Part shown: in pieces, positions 24,190-35,856 of the stretch
How the letters are laid out: every line of letters starts with the position of its first letter
How positions within the stretch are numbered: the stretch's first letter is position 1
Assembly (NCBI GenBank): GCA_947179155.2
Contig: OX359270.1
Coordinates: 21,919,056-21,983,055 of the forward strand
Source of the DNA: Hedera helix
Taxonomy: Eukaryota; Streptophyta; Magnoliopsida; Apiales; Araliaceae
Direction of reading: 5' to 3'
Length of the DNA stretch: 64,000 nt
Notes under the pieces: generated by a model
Databases searched by the model: none
What the model saw: only the letters and a program-made list of their open reading frames with translations
What the model was told of the DNA's origin: nothing
Translations under genes and position numbers: made by a program

Positions 24190-27100
24190 TGTAATGTCCT
24201 AAAATTTTCACGTCTTTATTAATTAAATTATTTATTTAATTTCCAACGAGTTAGTTTTACGAGATTATTTAAATCTTTTTATGTGATTAATTAATTATGT
24301 GATTAAATAATTATGTAATTAATTACTAAAATTAATTAAAGGGGGTCACTAATATGTTATTAAATTAGTGAAAAAACCCTAAAGTTTTAATATCAAAATA
24401 ATTGATAAGTTTCCTATTAATTAAATATTCAATTAAATTGAATATAATGAGTGAATTAAATATAATAAATTAATTAATATGATTATTAATTAATGTAAAT
24501 AATGTAAAATATTAATAATAATATTTATTAGTCCATTTAGTAATTTAATACTTATGAGTTAGAATATTTAATTATTTATTCAATCTAATTATTTATTTAA
24601 TCATGGATTGAATAATTAATGTGTAAATTATTAAATTAGCCCAACATGGGTCAATTAGTAGCCCAAGTGTAGAATAATAAAATTTGACAATTAAGTAGCC
24701 CAAACAATTTAATAGAAGCCCAAATTGGTATTTTAAATTAAAGCCCAATGATTGGCCCACTTGAAAAATACTTAAATTAACTAATAATTATTAAAGTAAA
24801 ATGAATATGACAATAAATATGGGACAAGAAAAGTTGCATCAGCCGACCATGTGCATGGAAGGAGAGAGAAAATGAGTTTTGTTTTATTTTTTTTTATTTT
24901 TCATTTAATTAATATTAGGTTGCTTGTTTTGATTTTTGGGAAAGTCTTTTCCCACAAAATCCTCACCAACTAAGTCATGGGCTAACTTTCTTGTGCAAGT
25001 ATCTTTGTTATCTCATGATGGCAATTTTAATAGATATAGATTTTATATCTATCCAAATTGTAAGTATACTTACAATTTAGGAGCTTGTATTGGTCATTTC
25101 GTCTTCTTCCATTTTTCAAGCTAGAGAGCATTTGAGAGTGTAGGAAAAAAATAGTTGAGAGTAAAAATACCAAGAGAATGAGTTCTTGGTTCATGTCATC
25201 TTCTTTCACCATCTATTTTGGAAGAAAAAGGAAGATAGCCATTAAATCAAGGTAATGGTTATTCTAAATCTAAGTTTTATTTTTTAATTAAATAAATCAT
25301 CATGTTAGTATAAATATGTTAATATGGTTAATAATGTGTAGTGATAATATTTATGTCATGCTTGATTTTAATATGTTTGGTTTGTATTTTGGTATCATTT
25401 GTACGCTAAAATATGTGTTTAATAGTGTATAATCAAGTCTTGAAATATATGACCAAAAATATTTTTATAAAACTTAGGTTTGATGTTCTAATATTATAGA
25501 ATATTAAATCATGAGAAAAACAAAGTTTGAATCACTCAAAATGGAGTTTTATACAAAAATATATGATTTATGGTAGTTTATGTGATGTAAAAATTTTTAT
25601 AAAAAAATAATGATATTAAATCATGAAAAATTAATTTTTCATGTTATAAATTAATATAAGGTGATTGGTAATTTTTTTGGATTTTTATTGAAGAGTTAAA
25701 GCTTATTTGATGGTATATTTTTATTTAAAATGGGTATGCCGGAGCACTGTTCACATTCTGCTAAAAGAAAAAAAAAAGGGAACAGTCCGCGCAATGCGCG
25801 CGACGCGCGAGGCATTCGGCTGGCAAAACGCGGAGCCAAACGACGTCGTTTAGCGTCTGTGGAGAATTTACTTCGCGCAATGCGCGGAAGCCGTTTCCGG
25901 CTTCTCAAAACGGCACCGTTTTGGGTTGTTGTTTCTGAAGGCGCGCGCAATGGGCGAGCACCGGTTTTCGGGGAAATTACAAGTTTGCCCCTCCGTGTTT
26001 TTTCGTGGCAAAATTACCATTCTGCCCTCGGTTCAGTTTTCAACTTATTTACGGAAATGTCATTCGGGTAAATTTTAATTAATTTAAATATTTGAAAATT
26101 AATTTAAAATTATAACAAAAATAATAATAATACAAAAATAATATTGGGGAGGATATTTTTCATTAAGTTTATTATTTAAATATTTTAAATATTAATCTAG
26201 TTAGCTAAATCATGGTTAAGTTAAATAAATTTATTATTTATTTATTATTTTAAATGTTAATAATAAATAAAGATGATAAATTAGCAATTATTATTTAATT
26301 CCTATTAAATAATATTTAAAGAGAGATAAAATTTATAAAGTAATTATTTATTATTTAAATATTATTAAATAATAAATAAGGATAAATAAGGATAATTAAG
26401 TAATTAATTATTATTTAATTAGCATTAAATAACGATTAATGGAAATTAAGTTATTAGAGTAATAATTTATTATTTAATTTAAATAATAAATAAGAATGAT
26501 TTGATTATTATTTAACCTTAAATAATAATTAAATTAATTAAATAATTAATTATTATTTAATTGACATTAAATAATAATTAAAGAAGATTAAGATTAGTAA
26601 ACTATTATTTAATTTCCTTAAATTAAATAATAAGTAAGGTTAATTACTTAGTTAATTATGTGTTGATTAATATTAAATTAAAGAAGGTTAAAATTAAGTC
26701 GATAATTATTTATTATTTAATTATAATTAAATAATAAGTAAGTACAATTAGTTATTATTTATTTTAAATAATAACTAGAGTTAATTAATTAATTTTTATT
26801 TAATCAAGATTAAATAGTAATTAAATAGAGATTGAGTTAATAAAATAAATTAAATTTAATTATGATTTTATTAAACAATTGTAATAAGTTGTTTAAGGGT
26901 TTAATAAGTGTCCAACACTTAAGAAAAATATTTCTAACTTATTAAATTATTAACCTAATATGATTGAGGGTCTATAAGGTTAATAATATTGTTTTGACTA
27001 ATATAATTTATGTGTTAGTACTTATGTGGTAAATAAGTTCATTATTAAGCGTATAGTTATGCAAATACGCCGTACTAATTATTAGACCGACTTTATTAAT

Positions 27101-28113
27101 GTTAGGTCTTTCAAAGCAAGTTTGTTAAAGCTAGACATTTATTGTAGCTGAGCAGACAGGCAAGTTCTCTAACCCTACTCATTTGTTGTTGAACAAGTTT
27201 CTATACTTGTATTTATTGTCAAAGCTTGAAGTGGTTTAATTATTTAAAATTATCCCACATCCATATTGTTTATAAAATCACACTTAGTGCACTTGAAGCT
27301 TATTAGTTCTTGATTCATGAACTGTATTAAAAATGTCAAAAGCTAATAGTTCAGCTAGACATTACGTTTATAAATTCAATACTTGAATACTTTTAAAAGC
27401 TTATCCAAACCATTGTTGGGTGCGGATTTCTTATATTAAGTCTGAGAATTGAACAACCCTAAATTAGGGGATTTTGTGTCGGGAAACCGACTTTGGCGCC
27501 AGTGACTAAATGTAATGCATATACAGCGGGTTGAATAGGTTGATCCCCTTGAAAACCAAACAACTAAAAGGGTCAGAGGAAACTCTATTATACCCTCGTT
27601 AGTTCAGGGTCCTTAGTGACCGCTCAGCATTTTAAGATTCAAATATTCTGTTTATTAAAATTTGAATCTTGTTTCATTCACAATTGTTATATCTATTGTT
27701 GAATCATTGATGATATTTCTCATTCATTCATGATATATTAAATCTCTATGATTGTTCTAAACTTGCTGAGCAAACTAGTTGCTCATTCTTGCTATATCAT
27801 GAACCATTTTTCAGATAGACCTGATTGCTCAAAGAAGGATAAGGGAAAAGGAAAAGTCAGAGATTAAATTAGCTTATGCATGCTAATTAGATATTTAATT
27901 TGTATTTACTGTTGAAGAACCTTTTGTAATTCCTTATGATAGGAACTGTTTTATGTTAAGGTTGATAGACCCTGGTATTGTAACCTTTTGAAGGGAACCA
28001 ATATGTATTATTCCGCGATGTTTAAATGCAATGTATGTATTTAATTGTTAGTAATGTGTTGAATAGTGAGAACCAAACTCGAGGTTATGGAACTCGGATT
28101 TGGGGTCGTCACA
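24190..28113 (+). mobile_element. Solo LTR 2 (~3.92 kb), gypsy type, TSD AATCT
   Basis: The LTR starts TGTAATGTCCTAAAATTTTC and ends GGGGTCGTCACA. It is flanked by identical 5-bp duplications AATCT at 24185-24189 and 28114-28118. There is no internal region. A GC-rich block at 25785-25965 has GCGCAATGCGCG, the perfect palindrome AAACGACGTCGTTT and the near-palindrome AAAACGGCACCGTTTT. It is followed by a long AT-rich tract of diverged 'ttattatttaatt...attaaataataa' repeats (26060-26870). The ORFs at 25696-26071 are by-products of the GC block. It belongs to the same broad group as solo LTR 1. Confidence 0.88.
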
Positions 28114-28510
28114 AATCTCATCTCTGTCCAAGTTTGTACATCACCTTTTCCAGCTCTACGAATTTTGTGTTCTTTTTTCACCATATGCGAGTTATTCCTT
28201 TGAGTTTGTTAGGCTTTGGAAAAGTAGTTTTCAGTTTTCATTCATGCTGTGTCATTTGAAGAAACTCTCTTAAGTTATGCACCCAATCAAGGAATATATC
28301 AATGCATGTTATGGCCTCTATAAAAATTCGGAACGTCAAGTTTAACACTTTTGTTAATTTTCCAATTATTGCCATTAACATTATGTCTCAGTTGGTTGCG
28401 GTTCCTTATGAACAAAAGTTGCATTTGAATTTTGAAAAACAATGGAAGATCCATCTTTTCTCGATCAATAATTTATTATTGATTTTGTTAAAGACTTTAC
28501 TTGGGCCATT

Positions 28511-29830
28511 AAAGAACCAACTCTTTCATCATAATTTTTAGAAATTTCTTCCATCTTAAATAAAAACTCAACATTAGTAATTATGACTCCTTCAAAGAAA
28601 ATAAAACAAGACTATTTTTCTTTTTTCTTTCTTCATTTTATTTTTTTTGGTGCTCTAGTTGAATAACCGATAGTATACTTCATTAAAAAGGCTAATTGGT
28701 ATGCAAAAAGTGTCAAAACATCTAAGCTAGTTAAATAAGTTTATAATATTGATTAAACTTTTTTAGTTATTAATAAATAAAGGGTATAATGCAATTTATC
28801 ACATGTGGTTTAAACGTTTTCACACTTATCCACTTGTGATAAAAAAATATATATAAAAAAAAAAAAACCCACCAATTTATCACTTGTGGTATAAAAAAAA
28901 TGCACGTTAACTCAATTCCGTCCAACTTAATAAAGAGTGATATCCACTTGCCAAAAATAAGTGAATGGGGTCTCTAATGACTATAGTTTTTGTGCAATTG
29001 ACCATAATGTCCTCCTATATTAACGCATGAGCAAATTTTGGTATTTTGCTTTTATATTCTCAATTTTAGCAACTTTGTATTTTAAAAAAAATCCTTAGAC
29101 CGAATTCACCTGTAAAACATATTTAGGTAAAAGAAATTCATTTGTTATTGTCTATTGAGTGTACAATATTTTAATTGTTTAAGAAAATGTGATACAATTA
29201 ACTATGTTACAGATACAATTTTAAAAAATTATTATAACAAAGTTACAACATAATCTTTAAAAAACATTGTCCAAAATTATATATATTAAATGCTCTCTGT
29301 AATACCTTGTACTCTTACTAATTTGAAATATGTCAAAAGAAATAACAATATATCTTCTAATATCTAATTAATAACATGATCCAATAAAATATCAATGTTT
29401 ACTGATTAAATATATCAAGTTGTTCATGAAAATGTATGTACAACCAAATAAAATTTTCATCAGTAGTATTTATCAACAGTTCCACCAAGCTAAAAAAATG
29501 TTATTCTTTTTCAAAAATATATATATATGACATATTAATAGTTCTATTAAAAGTTTTAAACAAATTAATGTCTCTCATATAACTAAGCAAATTATAAACT
29601 TTAACTTTACAATTATAATATATTATTTTACAATAGCTAAATGAATATAAAATTAATTTGGGTTTGCTGTTTAATTTTTATGGACTTCTATTTTACAATT
29701 ATAATTTATTGTTTTGTAACATGTGCAGGACTAAAGTCTTCCTTTTTAAGGAAAACCAAATTTATAGATAGAGGTTTAAGTTATTATAAACAAATCAAAC
29801 CAAATTTATAGATAATAATCCTTTGTTTAC

Positions 29831-29833
<3 letters not shown>
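28511..29833. other. AT-rich intergenic sequence with a MITE-like end
   Basis: No gene is recognised here. At 28786-29010 there is the phrase 'gggtataatgcaatttatca' with later 'cacttgtggt', the style of MULE-type terminal regions in plants. I see only one end and no matching inverted copy, so it is a fragment at best. The rest is low-complexity AT-rich DNA. Confidence 0.5.

Positions 29834-29872
<39 letters not shown>
29834..29872. repeat. (ATT)n microsatellite, left part
   Basis: About 13 ATT units immediately left of the Tat-like element. The same repeat resumes directly after the element at 41618-41660, so the element split one microsatellite. Confidence 0.9.
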
Positions 29873-29873
<1 letters not shown>

Positions 29874-31982
29874 GTAGACACCCAAATTTTGCACTTTTGC
29901 ACTAACCCTGACAGGAGGGCAGAATCGTCATTTGACCCGACGAGCGAAAAGGAAGGTGGACCCCAACATCAAGCCACCCCAGCGATTTACGGTCAAAGCC
30001 GCCACAACGGACAACGAACATCCGGTCACTTGAGGCAAGTCGAACAGTTGATCCAGAAAAACCTGAGCCGACCACAAAAGACGACTGATGGCCACTCCGC
30101 TTACGATGTTCGGGGGTCTCGCTCCCCGGTGAGCGAGCGGCTGCCCAGCTCGCCGGTGAGCTGGCGGGGGTGGAAAGGGGGCAGCGCCCCCTGGAAGCCA
30201 AGCACAATTATTAAATACAGCCTTCCAAAATAATACCGCAGAAATTGGCGAATTAAGACCGCGTGGCACGAAAATCGAGAAAAGCAAGCCAGACAGCCGC
30301 GGATGCATCTGCGGCCAAACGACTTTCGAGGTTCGCACGGCTCGAGGAGACGGCACACGGCAGCCGAGGCCAGCCGCAGATGTATCTGCGGCTGCCGCCA
30401 TTTCCACCCGAGAGCTGAAGAGGAGAGGAGGAGTTTTGAAGGTTTTAGAGAGATAAAAATGGCGGAATAGAGAGAGAAACCTTCGGGTTTGTGAGAGAAA
30501 TGTGAGGATTTGTCTCATTTTGTTCAATCTTCCCACATCATATTGTATCCTACATCCGATTTGAGGGCTAGTGTGTTATATCCATCAATATCAAGGCAAT
30601 AATCTCGATCTCTCTTAGTATTGGTGCATGTTTTGTAGATTTATTAGATTTAATCTTTTATCTTGTTTTAGTGCTTTAATATTTTGTAAATATTTGTTTA
30701 TTTGTGCATTTGTTGGGTGGATCTTCTGTGGATCCGAAAATATTTGGTGCATTGCGTTTTCAATAGTTTGATTTAGTGTATTTGGAAGTTAGATCCAATG
30801 TAGTCAATATATTGTAGATCTATGGATTAGGGACGGTTAGAGAGGATTTATGGCGGATTAAATCTCCTCCTAACCTCCCGATGATATCCTTTTAGTTTAT
30901 TTGTTAGCATTTACGTAGGTAGCGATTGCGATGCGCTTTTATTGTAAATATGTAACTTTTCGGGCCTTAAAGCGATGTCGGATCAAAAATCGGGTTTAAG
31001 GCCCCGTAATAATGAAATGTGCGATTGTGGGCGTTTGGGGTTATTCGGATGGCTTACATGCCCGTGAATAGCCGCAACGTTATTTTGATGCTTGGTTTTC
31101 CCTTTTGACACGAGAAAACGATTTTGGAATGAAATGGTAAAGATTTTTATAAAATCAAGCAAATTAGGATATTAGATCCACGAGGATTAAAATTAAGAGT
31201 TTTGGCGAACTTAAATCCATGTTTGGCAAAAAGGCTTCATTTGGTTCCAAAAGGTCTTAAAAAACGATTTCGCAAATAAATAAATGTTTTCATTAAACTT
31301 TGTGCATAGGGTTAAAGAGTTCTAGAAGTTGCCCTCGTTTTATTTATATTTACTGTTAGAAGGCAATGTATAGTCTCGATTCCTATTTGACAAAAGTTTA
31401 AAAAACTATTGTTTTCTAAAAAGACATCTAATAAAAGCCTCATCGTTTTCGAAATTAAAATTAATCTTTCTTCTAACAAACGAAGCCTCGTCATTTGGGT
31501 CAAAAGACGTTAAAACGCTTTCCAGATAAAGCACATTTGCCATACAAAAATCCAAACAAAATTCACCACAAGCATTCACCTAAGCACACACGCACACACA
31601 CGCAACTCACACATTTTTGGATTTAAAAGGATAGAAAAACATCAAGATAGCGGTAACCGTGTTTTACGGAAGTCGGGGGGTGCCTAACACCTTCCCATCG
31701 CTTAAGCAAGCCCCCGAACTCTATGAATCTCGGTTTGCGGACCAATTAACTCGGAGTCACATATGAGCCAGCGATTACGAAAACAAACTCGGATGAGTTG
31801 GTACATCCATTTCAAATATACCAACTGGCGACTCTGGTCAATTGGCTCATAAAAATCGATCTTTCAAAACCCGTCGACATTAAGCCGACCCTTTTCAAAA
31901 TCACATTTAAATCAAAAGGCTAAAATTGGAAAGGGACATTTTAATAATAAAAAACGAGACGACGAAAATCCCGGCGTCGACA
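29873..31982 (+). repeat. 5' LTR of the Tat-like element (2110 bp)
   Basis: Starts TGTAGACACCC and ends GGCGTCGACA. It contains GC-rich palindromic words around 30295-30316 and 30372-30393 (CCGCGGATGCATCTGCGG; CCGCAGATGTATCTGCGG). Towards its end is the phrase 'gtgcctaacaccttccc' followed by TGGCGACTCTGG (31826-31837), which resembles the usual PBS of Tat/Ogre elements but lies inside this LTR. The minus-strand ORFs of 101 and 202 codons in the LTR are repeated in the 3' LTR and have no recognised domain; I do not take them as genes. Confidence 0.92.
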
Positions 31983-31984
31983 GC

Positions 31985-32002
31985 TGACGACTCCGCTGGG
32001 GA
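31985..32002 (+). other. Primer-binding site (tRNA-Arg-like)
   Basis: TGACGACTCCGCTGGGGA begins 2 bp after the 5' LTR. Tat/Ogre elements are primed by tRNA-Arg, whose 3' end gives TGGCGACTC-type sites. Here the third base is A instead of G, so pairing to the CCA end would have one mismatch. Confidence 0.75.
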
Positions 32003-32524
32003 CCATTAGAGGGCTTAAGCCGCATTTAAAATCCTGATGTTTTCTTATCCTTTAAAACTAAAAAATGTGTGTTTGCGTTATTTGCGTGAATTTACCTTTT
32101 TGCGTGTGAATGGTGTGATTGCAATTTCTTTTCAAAGTCTTTACTTTATTAGCATCATATGCCTACGGCGAGGAACGATGAATGAATGATGAATGTATGT
32201 TGAGCAGTTCCTCCTCCTGAGGCAAACCCGTCGGATGTGGATTACTGGACTCAAAGGGGCGCTCCCCGGCGAGGCTCAGGAAAAGCATCCACTCAGATCC
32301 AATCCAATTGAAAGACCGGATTTATTCCCGTCTAGTATGTTGCGAAAATCTGGGAACCTTCATGCCGAAAAGCCCGTGAGAGTAACTTAGGGTAGGTCAG
32401 CCTCAGATAAACCCAACGCGCGGGAAGTCTCTTCATACCCTATCACATTTTACGTATATGATATCGTACTTCAATTAATCATCTTTTATCTCTCATCCTG
32501 TCAATTAGAATCACTGACCTATGT

Positions 32525-32595
32525 TTTGCAGGGAAGAGTTAATGAGGCAATGATTGGCATTACGATTCAAGTACCTCATTGTTAAAATAAAAATA

Positions 32596-32629
<34 letters not shown>

Positions 32630-33016
32630 ATAAACATGGACATATCGCTTTAGCATGCATCTGTTTTTTTCATGTCCCAAAGCTAAACTTCGATTGTTTT
32701 GTTTGTAGGTTGCTCCCCGAGCCGCGTACGGTTTCATAAAAAATAAAAAATAAATAAATAAATAAATAAATAAATATAAAATAAAAATAAAAAAAATAAT
32801 AATAATAAGAAAAAATAATAAATAAAAAAATAAATAAATAAGGGAAAAATAATAATAATAATAATAATAAAAATGCTAACACTGTTTTGCAGGGAAATAT
32901 TATAATACTTATAAAATAGTGTTTTAGCATGCATCCGTTTTTTCCATTTCCCAAAACTAAATTTCAAATTGTTTGGTTTGCAGATTGTTCCCCAAACCTG
33001 CCTACGATCTAAACGA
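32525..33016 (+). repeat. Diverged direct duplication ending in splice-acceptor-like TTTGCAG
   Basis: Two copies (about 32525-32733 and 32885-33016) share 'gttttgcaggga', 'gcttta/gttttagcatgcatc', 'tttttcat' and 'tttgtaggttgctcccc / tttgcagattgttcccc'. They are separated by AT-rich low-complexity sequence (32740-32870). Poly-A at 32598-32626 lies in the first copy. Confidence 0.65.
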
Positions 33017-33037
33017 ATCTGAACTTCACTGATCAGA

Positions 33038-33640
33038 ATGGCTGAGAATCCCACTCCGGATCCAGTTCCCCACCTATCGGGAGGAATTTGAAAATTTTCA
33101 AGAGGCAGGTGGCTGAAATGGCCATGTTATTAAAACAATAGTGCAAGTTGAACCAAGGTCCGCAAACCAATGCTTTGCCTGAGTCATCATCACCAGGGAG
33201 AACTGGATCTTTTGCAGAAAATCCAGTTAACCGAAGAAAGTCAAAACAGAACTTAAAAGGGCAGAGAAAGCAAAATAGTGAAGTTGCGAGACAATTCCAC
33301 CAGTCAAGCTTTGAATTCGCTTGGGAAAAAATGTGAACCCCAAAAGGGAGGGTCAAGCAATATCTACGAGAGATCGAAGGTTCACCTCTTTGAACAATCA
33401 AAGGCAGAAATACGGTATCTTCTGATCAGCGGAGGAAAGATTAAGGAGTTGCTACCTCCTACAGACCCCAAGTTTAACGAATATGGTCCTGCACAAAGAT
33501 GCACTCCAACTCATCGGGGCATGACACGAAAGAATGTGGGGGCATTACGACATAAAATCCAAAATTCCATCGGAAGTGAAGAGCTAAAAATGGCAAGCAA
33601 CATTGAGATCACCACTATGGGTAAAAGCAGCATATAAATG
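33038..33640 (+). pseudogene. Tat-like gag remnant
   Basis: Reading across two frames: MAENPTPDPVPHL at 33038, then QVAEMAMLLK, NQGPQTNALPESSSPGRTGS and further on RQFHQSSFEFAWEKM (33148-33336). The second frame (33278-33637) has FEQSKAEIRYLLISGGKIKE LLPPTDPKFNE and a Cys/His remnant in a third frame (HSNSSGHDTKECGGI) near 33500-33535, in the place of a gag zinc knuckle. Order and wording fit Tat/Ogre gag. Stops and frameshifts make it non-functional. The following stretch to 35040 reads as further decayed polyprotein without recognised domains. Confidence 0.55.
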
Positions 33641-35040
33641 AAGAATCTAACATACCCAACAAAAAGGGAAGGTTCAGATGAAGTGATGGATATGGTCACC
33701 AACCGCAACGAGATACGAGGTTGATCCCTCATAATCCAAGGAGTGACAAAAGAAACGAGAGGTACCCCGACGAAAATAGCAGTATCCGAGCCTGAATGCC
33801 CGGCGGTGAACTTGAAAGTTATCCACTGGAAGTAAGGGAAGGGATCAAAATGTTACTCAGAATGTGGGCCAATCCTACCAAAGAACCATACTCTTGGTCT
33901 GCCAAAGCGAGTGATTAAAATGTTGAAAATCCCTTATGAGAAGAAGAGGTAGTCGAGTTCAAAAAATGGGACGCCTTAAAGAAGAAGTTGCGAGAAAGTT
34001 GGAGGAGGAAATTCAGTCAAAAAAATCAAGTACTTACTCCTTCCATCGACGGGACTAGCATGGACGTCCCAAAGAATTGCGACAAACTGACTGGTGATCA
34101 AGTTATGACAATCACTGAAGATATTTCTCAAACATGGGAGTAACCTCTATCGAAGGGAGCATGACCATCGACAAATGGATTGACGAGCTCACAAAAAAAA
34201 AAAAAAAAAAAAAAAAGCAATCTTGTGTGCTATTGATGGCCTGAACTACGAAAGACCTGATCTCCTCTTCCTATAGGAGTACGTAGGCAGCCACTTTGGC
34301 GCGGTCTAATCCTTGCAAAATCTATAGAACCCTTCGATGGTTTTACATTTAATGATCAATGATTCAGACAACCTGTTCTCTTGTCAACCCATCGGAGTAC
34401 ACTTCCTACCTGATCAAAAGTAAGGGATTTTGGGTTCCCAGCATCTCATCAGCCCACCTGTCAAAGACACTACGAAGCAATGACCTTGACAACAATCAAG
34501 ACTTGGGCAATTTTGAAATCGATGGCGACTCGACACTGGGGCATTCATCAGCCATCCGTGGAAAGGTAGTGCACAATTCAACATCTATTATACGATCTCG
34601 TCAGCGTACAATAACATCATCAGAGATGTACTATCAATTGGTCCTTTCCAGTCGGAGCTCTTTCAGAATACGATGACCCGCAGGTAAGGTACAACTTCTT
34701 CCATCTTTTTATTTCTTTCCAGTCTCCCTGTACATATATTAAGACTGCACATAGTTTAACTCTAACATTACTTTTGGAAAGAGAAAATTTTAGTTGACTT
34801 GTTAGGAATCGAATTAATTCTGACAAGCATCAGTGGAGCAGACTCATGAGTATGATTAGACGATTAAAACTGTCCAACAAAGACCTGATTTCGAAGTGTA
34901 GTTCGAAGTAGAATTCACCTCATAGGCAAGTCTGCACTTTGCGTTTGCGCCAACTTTCAGATGTGGGGTATAAAGCTATGACGATAATGATGACAGTTGA
35001 TGCAAAATCGGAGGATGAATAAAGGATAATATGATGTCTC
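33641..35040 (+). other. Interior of the Tat-like element, no recognised domain
   Basis: Possibly decayed coding sequence with no motif I can name. Contains a 24-base poly-A run (34193-34216). The ORF at 34359-34676 (105 codons) has no recognisable domain. Confidence 0.5.
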
Positions 35041-35172
35041 GAATCGTGGCTTGAGTTATTCGAGTAATTAGGCCTGAGGGGTGCCTTTACACCTGGCGCC
35101 CTAAAGTCATCTGATTTGGGAGTCGTCGGCCCAACGCTCGTTACATGGGTAACTCAGAGCCTAAGAAAACGA
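35041..35172 (+). ncRNA. Putative structured RNA module, copy 1
   Basis: Unit of ~132 bp. The left edge GGCTTGAGTTA can pair with the right edge TAACTCAGAGCC (closing stem). Inside are two hairpins: GGTGC-CTTT-ACACC, and TTGGG...CCCAA around 'agtcgtcgg'. The unit ends CCTAAGAAAACGAG. Two further tandem copies follow and a diverged copy lies in the Athila-like element. It belongs to the 3' region of the retrotransposon, so a role in its RNA (stability, packaging, translation) is possible, but this is inference. Confidence 0.5.
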
Positions 35173-35203
35173 GCATTACGACTGCAGAGACCTGAGCAGA
35201 TTC

Positions 35204-35334
35204 GAATCGTGGCAAGGGTTATTTGAGTAATTAAGCCTAAAGGGTGTCTCTACACCTGGTGCCCTAAGGTCGTCCGATTTGGGAGTCACCGGCCCAACGC
35301 TCGCTACATGGGTAACTCAAGCCTAAGAAAACGA
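35204..35334 (+). ncRNA. Putative structured RNA module, copy 2
   Basis: Same layout as copy 1, ~163 bp downstream. Hairpin A is GGTGT-CTCT-ACACC, so its last pair is fully Watson-Crick where copy 1 has a C opposite A. Hairpin B is TTGGG-agtcaccgg-CCCAA. The closing stem is GGCAAGGGTTA against TAACTCAAGCC, weaker than in copy 1. Confidence 0.5.
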
Positions 35335-35388
35335 ATCTTGCGCAGAGTCAGACGAGGAATGAATGTGGTAAACCACCTAACTTGTATC

Positions 35389-35525
35389 GAAGCGTGGCCT
35401 TTGTTACTCGAGCAAGTAAACCCGAAGGGGTGTCTTTACACCTAATGCCCTAAAGCCGCATGGTTTGGGAGTCATTGGTCCAAAGCTCGTTAAAGGGGTA
35501 ACTCTGAACAGCCTAAGAAAACGAG
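35389..35525 (+). ncRNA. Putative structured RNA module, copy 3
   Basis: Same layout. Hairpin A is GGTGT-CTTT-ACACC. Hairpin B has shifted to TTTGG...CCAAA (tttgggagtcattggtccaaa), the two sides changing together. The closing stem is GGCCTTTGTTAC against GTAACTCTGAACAGCC. It is the copy most like the one in the Athila-like element (same 'gagtcattggtc/gagtcattagtc' loop). Confidence 0.5.
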
Positions 35526-35822
35526 ACAAGTTAAGTGGACACGAAAAAGAAAAAAGCAGACTCAGGAAAAGAAAAAAAGAAAAAAAATTCGACCAGAGAA
35601 AAAAAGAGAGCCTCATCTAAAGTCACGGAAAAGAGGCCCCTAATTGAAGGATTGCATCGCACAGTGCACTTGCCATATGACGTAAATCCTGTGAAGAACG
35701 ATATCAAGAATGAAGACGGAATACCTTTGATAAGGGAAGGTAGTTTTTGAATTTAATCATACTCACGTATATTGACCATGAATGCTTAAATGTTTTATTA
35801 CGATTTCATAACTCGTCAAATG

Positions 35823-35856
<34 letters not shown>

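Larger units (their letters stand above)
23400..28510 (-). pseudogene. Decayed Ty3/gypsy gag, interrupted by a hAT MITE and a solo LTR
   Basis: Read on the minus strand, pieces at 28510-28119, 24184-24078 and 23534-23400 form one gag-like sequence when the two insertions are skipped. They are VKLDVPNFYRG and FLDWVHNLREFLQM near 28340-28260, VQTWTEM near 28120, LPRNNTLSQPLYVT and FYHLCTRC across 24184-23534, then FDDEKVLATI. This matches the layout of gypsy gag (D-P-x-F..., F-L-D-W-x, ...TW..M..., F-Y/x-L...). There are stops and frame changes every 20-40 codons, so the identification rests on pattern only. Confidence 0.45.

Noticed and set aside
25696..26071. Arg-rich ORFs on both strands in solo LTR 2
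   Set aside because: They cover the GC-rich palindrome block inside an LTR with no recognisable domain.
28786..29010. Complete MULE or MITE
   Set aside because: Only one end-like segment was found; no inverted partner or target duplication.
32670..33054. Two hydrophobic minus-strand ORFs (94 and 106 codons) that look like membrane proteins
   Set aside because: They translate an AAT/AAATA low-complexity tract, giving runs of I, F, L and Y. Not genes.
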